From Nitrosomonadales bacterium (GTDB lineage Bacteria > Pseudomonadota > Gammaproteobacteria > Burkholderiales > Gallionellaceae): a stretch of 5,631 nt of DNA. Below are positions 1 to 5,631 of this stretch, in pieces. The stretch is from assembly GCA_003235435.1 (NCBI GenBank), contig QJWF01000006.1, forward strand, positions 1-5,631, in the 5' to 3' direction. The notes under the pieces are model-generated. The model saw only the letters and a list, made by a program, of their open reading frames with translations. It had not been told where the DNA came from and ran no database searches. The position numbers and the translations under genes were made by a program. Every line of letters begins with the position of its first letter. Position 1 is the stretch's first letter.

Positions 1-122
1 CGAATGAATCAAGGTCGGTGTTGTGCAAGTCATGTCAATCAATGCGCCAAGGTGAAACATATATCGACTGGCAGCAATGCACAACTCGCCGGTCATGTTT
101 CCCGATTGATTTCGCAGATAGC

Positions 123-128
123 GGGGAG
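123..128 (+). promoter_or_regulatory. Ribosome binding site deciding the start of the hydrolase lipoprotein
   Basis: A GGGGAG run lies 4 bases before the ATG at 133. It supports that ATG over the ATG at 4, which is in the same open frame but gives a 43-residue N-terminal stretch with no signal-peptide character. The ATG at 133 is followed at once by a hydrophobic lipoprotein signal. Confidence 0.6.
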
Positions 129-132
129 TGGT

Positions 133-969
133 ATGAAATATTTCGTGATGATCGCACTGGTGGCGCTTGCTGGTTGCGTAGCTGTCTCTTCGCAAAGTCG
201 CCGGGATCATGCCGACCAGCTTGCAGCTGCCGCATCCTGGAAGAAGCTGCGCATCCCAACCGACATATTCGTGTTGTCGGCCTATGTGCCGAAGAATTTG
301 CTGCACGCTGATACGTTGACCGTATATATCGAGGGTGATGGACTAGCATGGTTGAGCCGGTTGCAACCCTCGGGCGACCCCACCCCGCGAAACCCGGTCG
401 GACTTGAACTGGCGCTGCGCCATCCGATGGGTGCGGCGGTTTATCTGGCGCGCCCATGCCAGTATGTCGAGCCTGGCGATGCCGTCAATTGCCGGAATAC
501 CTACTGGACTGACCGGCGTTTCGCACCCGAGGTGATCACGGCAAGCGATCAGGCGATCGGCGTATTCAAGCGGCGCTTCGGCGCGGAGAAACTGGTGCTG
601 GTCGGCTTTTCCGGAGGCGGTGCAATTTCCGCATTGGTGGCGGCACGGCGCAACGATGTGGCGCGGCTGATCACTGTAGCGGGCAACCTCGATCATCGCG
701 CGTGGACGGACATGCACCGTCTTCCGCCGCTTGAAGGGTCATTGAATCCGGCAGATGCGTGGCAGGTGCTGGTGGATGTGCCACAGCGGCATTTTGTCGG
801 CGGACGCGATACGAATGTCGGCGGGGCAGTTGCCGATGCCTATGCGTCAAGATTCCCGATGGACAGGCGCCCCGAGGTGGTTTCCATCCCCGACTTTGAT
901 CATCTCTGTTGCTGGGTGGAACGATGGCCGGATCTGTTCGCGCAGGCAATCAGGCAGGTTCCGCAATAG
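133..969 (+). CDS. Alpha/beta hydrolase-fold lipoprotein
   Basis: This is a 278-residue predicted lipoprotein with an alpha/beta hydrolase fold. Residues 1-15 form a lipoprotein signal: K2, a hydrophobic core, then lipobox L12-A13-G14-C15, so C15 would be the lipidated first residue of the mature protein. The residue after the Cys is Val, not Asp, which suggests outer-membrane sorting. YIEGDG (65-70) is a strand followed by an oxyanion-type loop. GFSGG (158-162) is the nucleophile elbow with S160. D226 in GGRD and H257 in PDFDH are the likely acid and base of the triad. Four Cys in the mature part (109, 120, 259, 260) could form disulfides in the periplasm. The substrate is unknown; esterase, lipase or peptidase-like activity are all possible. 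The gene is separated from the downstream operon by about 190 bp and a stem-loop, so it is probably an independent unit. Family and lipoprotein calls are firm; the function is not. Confidence 0.85.
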   Translation: MKYFVMIALVALAGCVAVSSQSRRDHADQLAAAASWKKLRIPTDIFVLSAYVPKNLLHADTLTVYIEGDGLAWLSRLQPSGDPTPRNPVGLELALRHPMGAAVYLARPCQYVEPGDAVNCRNTYWTDRRFAPEVITASDQAIGVFKRRFGAEKLVLVGFSGGGAISALVAARRNDVARLITVAGNLDHRAWTDMHRLPPLEGSLNPADAWQVLVDVPQRHFVGGRDTNVGGAVADAYASRFPMDRRPEVVSIPDFDHLCCWVERWPDLFAQAIRQVPQ

Positions 970-979
970 CACCGCAGAG

Positions 980-1004
980 CCGGGCATTCTCCATAAATGT
1001 CCGG
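980..1004 (+). terminator. Stem-loop after the hydrolase gene, possible terminator
   Basis: CCGGGCATT (980-988) pairs with AATGTCCGG (996-1004) across a 7-base loop, with one G-U wobble. It begins 11 bases after the hydrolase stop codon, where a terminator is expected. The sequence that follows is GAGATTATTGTGT, only mildly T-rich, so a canonical U tract is missing. It may be a weak intrinsic terminator or an mRNA 3'-end stabiliser. Confidence 0.4.
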
Positions 1005-1037
1005 GAGATTATTGTGTGCTTAATGCAGGATTTTCCC

Positions 1038-1048
1038 GCGGTAACCGC
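1038..1048. promoter_or_regulatory. Short perfect inverted repeat GCGGT-A-ACCGC in the intergenic gap
   Basis: GCGGT and ACCGC flank a single central A. The element contains GGTAAC, which matches the GRTAAC half-sites at 1101-1135. It could be an outlying copy of the same protein binding site. It is short, so chance is possible. Confidence 0.25.
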
Positions 1049-1100
1049 CTTGATCTCCACCCGCTGGGAGCGCGCGCGGCACGTATCGGCATCGGCGTGT

Positions 1101-1135
1101 TGTTACCGGCGTGATAACATTCAACGTATGTTACC
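1101..1135. promoter_or_regulatory. Putative operator: three alternating TGTTACC/GATAACA half-sites
   Basis: TGTTACC (1101-1107), GATAACA (1113-1119) and TGTTACC (1129-1135) form two overlapping inverted repeats that share the middle arm. The first has a 5-base spacer and arms matching 6 of 7. The second is GATAACAT (1113-1120) against ATGTTACC (1128-1135), with a 7-base spacer and 7 of 8 matching. The group ends 23 bases before the favoured start of the ligase gene. The ATGTTA...TAACAT shape recalls LacI/GalR-family operators such as those of E. coli GntR, but no regulator gene is in the window. A weak promoter could overlap it, with TTACCG at 1103-1108 and TATGTT at 1127-1132, 18 bases apart, each a poor match to consensus. 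That these sites control the operon is inference. Confidence 0.4.
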
Positions 1136-1158
1136 AAAGCGACCACAGGTATCCAGCG

Positions 1159-2631
1159 TTGAACGTCATCGATAAAATTCAACAAGCGGCATCCGCATAT
1201 CCGGTTGCGCCCGCATGCATATATGACGGGCGCATGCTGAGTTATCGACATTTCTTCTTGCTGCTGTGCGCTGCCACCAGGACGCTGCACATGCACGGGA
1301 TCCGCCACGGAGATGTGGTCGGCTTGTCTCTGGACCAGTCGCCGGTGCATATCATAGCGATGCTGGCGCTGGCCAGGCTGGGCGCGGTTTCGGTTCCGGT
1401 CCACCCGATGCTGCCGCCGGCACACAAAGCGATGCTGGTATCGAAATATGGCATCGGCTGCATCGTCTCTCACGAAGACAAATGGAGGATAGACGGAACA
1501 AAATTCGTCAAGATGGAAACGCTCACACCCGATCCGGCGTTGGCGGACATGGATTTTGTGGAATACGTGCCGGATGGCACAACCCCATTCCGCATAAGCC
1601 TGTCATCGGGCACAACAGGCGAGCCCAAGGGTGTGCTGTTCACACACGATTATCTGCTCGAGCGGATAGGGATGACATTGTATGAATGCGACAGCAGCTC
1701 CAGAGTGATCCCTTTCGATCTGAATTTTGCCCTGGGATTCGTCTTTGCCATCGGCATCCTGACTGTAGGCGGCGTGGTGGTATTCCCGCGTTCGCTCAAG
1801 CCACAGGCTCAGTTGCAAGCGATCAATCTGTATGCAGTCACGCACGCTTCCATTCCTCCGCTAATGGCAGTGTGGCTGGAGGCGCTGTTGCCCGACCACG
1901 GCCTCGCCTGTCCTTCGCTGAAACATTTGCGCATCGTCGGTGATACGCCACACAGATTGCTGCTTGACTCATTGCACGCCAAGCTTACGCCCAACATCTA
2001 CGTGCCGTACGGTTTGACAGAGTTGGGGCCGGTATCGATCGCGACCCCGGAGGATCTCGCGGCATGCCCGAACAGTTCAGGAAAGATCCTGCCCTGGGCA
2101 AAGGTGGAGATCCTGGACGAGGAGGGCAATTCCCTGCCAACCGGGAAGCAGGGAGAGATTCGGGTCGCGGTGAAGGGGATGCCGACCGGATATTTCAATG
2201 ACCCCGAACAATCCGCAACGAAGTTTCGCGACGGCTGGTTCTATACCGGCGATCAAGGCAGGATTTCGGACGAGGGCCTGCTATTCATCGAGGGGCGGGT
2301 CGACGAAACGATCAATCTGGACGGGCACAAGATCAGTCCGGTACATGTAGAGGAGATACTGATGCGTCATCCGGATGTCAGGGAAGCTGCTGCTTTTGCA
2401 TTGAAGAATGCCAGCGGGGAGCATGAGCTGGTCGCCGCCGTTATTCCGCGCACGGACGAGATCCGTCAGGATGAACTGACACAGTTCGCGCAGCAGCATC
2501 TTGGCATTTTCCATCCAAGGAAGTTTTTTGTGATGCGGGATCTTCCCCGCAACACCAGTGGCAAGCTACTCAGGGCGGAGATTCCTGCAGCAGCTTTGAA
2601 AAGCAGTCAGGACACGATATGCGGAGATTGA
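1159..2631 (+). CDS. AMP-forming acyl-CoA synthetase / stand-alone adenylation enzyme (ANL superfamily)
   Basis: This class I adenylate-forming enzyme activates a carboxylic acid with ATP as an acyl-AMP, normally followed by transfer to CoA or a carrier protein. Numbering from TTG 1159 (490 residues), the visible motifs are: the P-loop-like A3 core SSGTTGEPKG near 149-158; A5 YGLTE (284-288); A7 YTGD (362-365) with the ribose-binding Asp; the A8 hinge GRVDE from 379, followed by DGHKISPVHVEE; and A10 PRNTSGK with catalytic K469. Length is normal, and both the large N-terminal and small C-terminal domains are complete. The TTG start is favoured because LNVIDKIQQAASAYP then sits where family members begin, AGG lies 9 bases upstream, and the operator-like repeats stay outside the gene. 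GTG at 1111 adds 16 unconserved-looking residues and has no ribosome binding site. The gene overlaps the next one by 13 bp. The substrate cannot be read from the sequence. No carrier-protein domain is attached. Confidence 0.88.
   Translation: MNVIDKIQQAASAYPVAPACIYDGRMLSYRHFFLLLCAATRTLHMHGIRHGDVVGLSLDQSPVHIIAMLALARLGAVSVPVHPMLPPAHKAMLVSKYGIGCIVSHEDKWRIDGTKFVKMETLTPDPALADMDFVEYVPDGTTPFRISLSSGTTGEPKGVLFTHDYLLERIGMTLYECDSSSRVIPFDLNFALGFVFAIGILTVGGVVVFPRSLKPQAQLQAINLYAVTHASIPPLMAVWLEALLPDHGLACPSLKHLRIVGDTPHRLLLDSLHAKLTPNIYVPYGLTELGPVSIATPEDLAACPNSSGKILPWAKVEILDEEGNSLPTGKQGEIRVAVKGMPTGYFNDPEQSATKFRDGWFYTGDQGRISDEGLLFIEGRVDETINLDGHKISPVHVEEILMRHPDVREAAAFALKNASGEHELVAAVIPRTDEIRQDELTQFAQQHLGIFHPRKFFVMRDLPRNTSGKLLRAEIPAAALKSSQDTICGD
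1206..1234 (+). other. Hairpin within the first codons of the ligase mRNA
   Basis: TGCGCCCG (1206-1213) pairs perfectly with CGGGCGCA (1227-1234). Inside this stem, CAT (1214-1216) can pair with ATG (1223-1225), leaving one bulged A and a 6-base loop. It lies about 48 bases after the favoured start, inside codons 16-26. The mRNA should fold strongly here, but the repeat may be a chance result of coding sequence. Confidence 0.3.
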
Positions 2632-3767
2632 GTGACGCAATATTCTCGCGAGAGCACATTGTTGACGGGACCCTTCCCGGCGTGGTGGGCGTTCTTGTCG
2701 GCGAAGGTGTTGGTCCTGAGATCGTTCCTGTCGCCCTCGGCGTACTCGATGCATTGGCGGCAGCAACGGGAAGGCGCTTTGATATAAGGGTGGGCGGATT
2801 GATCGGGACGGAAGCAAGGCGTTTGCGCGGGAACGGCCTTCCCGATGAAACTGCTGATTTCTGTGCTTCGGTCTTTGCCGATGGTGGCGCGCTGTTTTGC
2901 GGAGCTGGCGGCGCACGGTTTGTCTACGAGCTGCGTGCGCGTTTCGACCTGTTCTGCAAATTTACGCCGCTGAAACCGCTGCTGGCTTTGCGCGATACCG
3001 GTGCGCTCCGTCCAGATCATCTGGCCGGAGCGGACATCGTTGCCGTTCGCGAAAATGTGGGCGGGCTTTACTTTGGCAAGTGGCAGCGCGAAAAGGATGA
3101 CGAAGGACGCGTGATCGCGTCACAGAAGTTCGGTTACAGGCAGGATCACGTCGAACGCATTCTCGGCGTTGCCGGCAGGCTCGCCGCCATGCGCAACGGG
3201 CGCCTTTGTGTCGTGCTCAAACCGGAGGGTGTGCCGGCGATCAGCGAGCTGTGGCGGGAGACGCTGGAGAAGCTTCAGGCGACCACGTCATTCGATGTGG
3301 CGGAGATCATGGAGATCGACAATGCAATTTATCAACTGGTCGCCGATCCCGGCCATTTCGATGTCATCGTCTCGCCCAATATGTTTGGCGATGTCCTTGC
3401 CGATTGCGGTGCGCTGTTGCTCGGTTCGCGCGGCATGTCCTATTCGGGAAATTTCAGCGAGGACGGAAAATCCGTTTATCAGACCGGGCATGGCGCGGCA
3501 CACGATCTGGCCGGCAGCGACAATGCCAATCCGGTCGGGCAGATATTGGCTTTGGCGATGATGCTGGAAGAAAGTTTTATGTGGCCGGAAGGCGCCATGG
3601 CGGTTCGTGACGCTGTCGCTGCTACACTTGCTGAAGGCTATCGAACCGCTGATATTGCCGCGCCGGGAAGCCGTGTTGTCGGGACGCGGGAACTGGGCGT
3701 GCGCATCTGTGATGCATTGCAGACCATTGCGGAAAGATCCGATGTTGCCGGCGCTGCTGCTTGTTGA
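2619..3767 (+). CDS. Isopropylmalate/isocitrate dehydrogenase-family beta-decarboxylating dehydrogenase
   Basis: This 382-residue enzyme belongs to the family that oxidises and decarboxylates (2R,3S)-type 2-hydroxy acids such as 3-isopropylmalate, isocitrate, homoisocitrate, tartrate and D-malate, using NAD(P)+ and Mg2+ or Mn2+. Visible motifs: GEGVGPE (28-34, usually GDGIGPE); the substrate Arg R106 in ELR; R144 in VREN; Y151 in GGLYFG; K201; D234; metal ligands D258 and D262 in MFGDVLAD; and the coenzyme loop HGAAHDLAG (291-299) with D296, which in the family marks NAD+ rather than NADP+ use. Unusual points: the second substrate Arg of the DLFANLRP-type motif is Thr (T116, DLFCKFTP), the KAN motif after the catalytic Lys is KPE, and the coenzyme-loop Pro is H295. 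So leuB or icd function should not be assumed. The ATG overlaps the ligase end by 13 bp and has CAGGA 6 bases upstream. About 20 residues precede the usual family N-terminus. The family is certain; the substrate is unknown. Confidence 0.88.
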   Translation: MRRLSDAIFSREHIVDGTLPGVVGVLVGEGVGPEIVPVALGVLDALAAATGRRFDIRVGGLIGTEARRLRGNGLPDETADFCASVFADGGALFCGAGGARFVYELRARFDLFCKFTPLKPLLALRDTGALRPDHLAGADIVAVRENVGGLYFGKWQREKDDEGRVIASQKFGYRQDHVERILGVAGRLAAMRNGRLCVVLKPEGVPAISELWRETLEKLQATTSFDVAEIMEIDNAIYQLVADPGHFDVIVSPNMFGDVLADCGALLLGSRGMSYSGNFSEDGKSVYQTGHGAAHDLAGSDNANPVGQILALAMMLEESFMWPEGAMAVRDAVAATLAEGYRTADIAAPGSRVVGTRELGVRICDALQTIAERSDVAGAAAC

Positions 3768-5631
3768 TTTGCAGCAGGATTACCTGAACCGGCCGGGACT
3801 CGAGCCGGGTGCGGAACAATTCGTACCCAACGTTGCCAGGCTACTTGATGTCTGCAGGCGTTCCGTCATCCCGATCTTTCATGCGGTGACATGGATAAGC
3901 AGCGACGGTTCGAATCGCATGCCGCACTGGATAGTCGCAGAACGTTGGGCATGTGTGGAAGGCACTCCGGGCGCACAGTCACCGGACCGGATCGCTCCTT
4001 TGCCCGGCGAGGCGGTTTTCAGCAAGCCGTTCTTCAATGCGTTCGACAACCCGGAACTTGCAGCGATGCTTGCTGCAAGCGACATAGATACACTCATCGT
4101 CGCCGGTATCTACACGCATGCCTGCGTGCGGGCCACAGTACTGGATGCATATCGGCGCGGCTATAAGGTATGGGTGGCCGCCGATGCTGTAGCTTCTGCC
4201 GAGCCTGTACATGCTTGCTTGACGCTTGATTATCTGGATGGGCGTGCTGCACGTTGTATGTCCGCAACCGAGATCATTGCCAGACTGACCAAACCCGCAA
4301 AAACGGATAGCGCAAATCATACAAAGAGAACATGGCTGCACCACAATCCAAGCAACTGGGAAGAAGTGCTAACGGAAGTCCCGCTCGGGCAACCGCGGGA
4401 TATCGAGCAAGCGGTTCTCAAGGTTCATGGCGCTCAAAATAACTGGGAACGGACTGACATAACAGAGCGTGCCGAAAAATTGTCACGCTGGCTTGAATGC
4501 CTGCTTCGCAGCAAGGACCGGCTGGTAGCTTTACTGGTGCTGGAAGTTGGAAAGCCGGTCATGAATGCACTAGCGGAATTCGATTACGCGATCGCGCTGC
4601 TGAAGCATACCTTGAACGAGCTTTCCGGAAATGATGCGGCCTCAGAGGCAGTCAACTTTGATGTACGATATTGCCCGGTCGGCACTGTCGGGTTGATCAC
4701 TCCGTGGAACAATCCCCTGGCGATACCGGTCGGCAAGATTGGCCCGGCGCTGGCTTATGGCAATACGGCAGTCTGGAAACCCGCCCTGCAAGCTCCGCAA
4801 CTTTCAATGCTGGTGATGGAGTGTCTGGCGGAAGCCGGCTTGGACAATGCTGTTGCGCTGGTCACCGGTAACGCCGATACCGGACGTTGCCTGCTGGGAC
4901 AAAAACAGATATCTGCCGTCTCCTTCACAGGCTCCATTGAAGCCGGCCGCCGCGTATCGGCAGTTTGCGCAGTCGAGGGCAAGAAGTTGCAGGCTGAATT
5001 GGGTGGCAATAACGCGGCAATCATCATGGCCGATGCAGATTTGGAGCAGGTTGTGCGAATGCTGGTTCCTGCCATATTCGGTTTTGCCGGTCAACGGTGC
5101 ACCGCAATACGCCGCGTGATCGTCGAAGAACCTGTCATGGACAGATTCGAAGCTGCGCTCGTTGCGGCAACCATGGCATTGAATGTGGGTGATCCAGAGA
5201 ACGAGAATGTTCAGGTCGGACCGCTTATTTCGCGGGAGCAGCAATCCCGGATGGCTAAGCTCTCATCATCCGGTGGACGCGTACTTTGCGGTGGCAGGAT
5301 ACCGGAAGGGTATGCGCACGGCTGCTGGTTTGAGCCAACGCTGATCGTGAACGCCAGTCCGGATTTGCCGCTGGTTGCGGAAGAGGGCTTCGGCCCCATT
5401 GCGGTGATCATGGCCTCGCATGATATCGATCATGCTCTGGCATTGAATAATTCAGTGCGGCACGGACTGGTTACAGCGGTATTTTCTCCCGATGCCCGGA
5501 TACAGCGGCGCGTTATCGATGATGCACGGTCTGGGGTAGTCGCCATCAATCAGTTCCCTCTGGCTATTGATCCGACGGCCCCATTCGGCGGTTGGAAAGC
5601 TTCCGGGATAGGCTTGCCCGAACATGGCCGA
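3742..5631 (+). CDS. Fusion of isochorismatase-like cysteine hydrolase and aldehyde dehydrogenase (3' end cut by window)
   Basis: One uninterrupted frame of 630 codons runs off the right edge. Residues 1 to about 185 are an isochorismatase-like hydrolase with the Asp-Lys-Cys triad D9 (LLLVDLQQDY), K95 (FSKPFFNAF) and C128 (GIYTHACV). Relatives cleave amides, ureides, nicotinamide or the isochorismate ether. A polar linker of about 15-20 residues follows, without a stop or an in-frame ATG. From about residue 202 (NPSNWEEVLTEVP) comes an aldehyde dehydrogenase: TPWNNP with N323, WKPA with K346 (coenzyme), FTGS (395-398), base E419 in ELGG, nucleophile C453 in GQRC, EEGFGP (547-552) and PFGGWKASGIG (614-624). 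It oxidises an aldehyde to an acid with NAD(P)+. By family length, only roughly 20-30 C-terminal residues are missing. The first 20 or so residues of a free-standing aldehyde dehydrogenase are replaced by the hydrolase domain. The gene overlaps the dehydrogenase gene by 26 bp, with GGAAAG 5 bases before the ATG. The native substrates are unknown. Confidence 0.87.
   Translation, partial: MLPALLLVDLQQDYLNRPGLEPGAEQFVPNVARLLDVCRRSVIPIFHAVTWISSDGSNRMPHWIVAERWACVEGTPGAQSPDRIAPLPGEAVFSKPFFNAFDNPELAAMLAASDIDTLIVAGIYTHACVRATVLDAYRRGYKVWVAADAVASAEPVHACLTLDYLDGRAARCMSATEIIARLTKPAKTDSANHTKRTWLHHNPSNWEEVLTEVPLGQPRDIEQAVLKVHGAQNNWERTDITERAEKLSRWLECLLRSKDRLVALLVLEVGKPVMNALAEFDYAIALLKHTLNELSGNDAASEAVNFDVRYCPVGTVGLITPWNNPLAIPVGKIGPALAYGNTAVWKPALQAPQLSMLVMECLAEAGLDNAVALVTGNADTGRCLLGQKQISAVSFTGSIEAGRRVSAVCAVEGKKLQAELGGNNAAIIMADADLEQVVRMLVPAIFGFAGQRCTAIRRVIVEEPVMDRFEAALVAATMALNVGDPENENVQVGPLISREQQSRMAKLSSSGGRVLCGGRIPEGYAHGCWFEPTLIVNASPDLPLVAEEGFGPIAVIMASHDIDHALALNNSVRHGLVTAVFSPDARIQRRVIDDARSGVVAINQFPLAIDPTAPFGGWKASGIGLPEHGR

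Noticed and set aside
20..85. Perfect 8-bp inverted repeat GTTGTGCA (20-27) / TGCACAAC (78-85)
   Set aside because: The arms are 50 bases apart, with no extension and no matching promoter elements. Likely chance.
4..132. N-terminal extension of the hydrolase from an upstream ATG
   Set aside because: The 43 residues show no signal or domain. The ATG at 133 has a Shine-Dalgarno and starts a perfect lipoprotein signal, which must be N-terminal to work.
35..457. Minus-strand open frames opposite the hydrolase and other genes
   Set aside because: They are composition shadows of well-supported + strand genes. None has a recognisable motif, and several overlap one another.
2619..3767. Calling the dehydrogenase leuB (3-isopropylmalate dehydrogenase)
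   Set aside because: There is no leucine-pathway neighbour, and the second substrate Arg is Thr, so the symbol would claim more than the sequence shows.
3742..4290. Calling the hydrolase domain a true isochorismatase (EntB/PhzD type) or nicotinamidase
   Set aside because: Only the superfamily triad and fold motifs are visible. No carrier domain or siderophore/phenazine genes are present, and substrates vary widely in this superfamily.
4332..4442. ATG with an AAAGAGA element upstream at the fusion junction, as a separate aldehyde dehydrogenase start
   Set aside because: It is in a different frame from the aldehyde dehydrogenase and reaches a stop after about 36 codons. The dehydrogenase N-terminal motif is already encoded in the hydrolase frame.

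Overview
The window looks like a chromosomal stretch from a moderately GC-rich Gram-negative bacterium, most likely a member of Pseudomonadota. The reasons are a classical lipoprotein signal with an LAGC lipobox, tightly packed genes and Shine-Dalgarno starts. I cannot name the genus. All genes I support lie on the + strand. I see no RNA genes, CRISPR arrays, insertion sequences or phage genes.

Layout. Positions 1-132 are leader DNA with no convincing gene. Positions 133-969 encode a lipid-anchored alpha/beta hydrolase. Positions 970-1158 are the only real intergenic gap. It holds a 9-bp stem-loop just after the hydrolase stop and a cluster of GRTAAC/GTTAYC half-sites that resembles an operator. 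From about 1159 to the end of the window there are three overlapping genes: a stand-alone adenylate-forming ligase (1159-2631), a beta-decarboxylating dehydrogenase of the isopropylmalate/isocitrate family (2619-3767), and a two-domain protein that joins an isochorismatase-like cysteine hydrolase to an NAD(P)-dependent aldehyde dehydrogenase (3742 to beyond the right edge).

How the genes may work together. The overlaps of 13 and 26 bp point to one translationally coupled operon. Its activities are activation of a carboxylic acid as an acyl-adenylate, oxidative decarboxylation of a 2-hydroxy acid of the malate type, C-N or ether hydrolysis by a Cys-Asp-Lys enzyme, and oxidation of an aldehyde to an acid. 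I do not recognise this set as any standard primary pathway. It reads as a small biosynthetic or catabolic cassette that makes or consumes an unusual organic or amino acid. The hydrolase-dehydrogenase fusion and the altered substrate pocket of the dehydrogenase are its most distinctive parts. The pathway assignment is inference; the protein families are clear from motifs.
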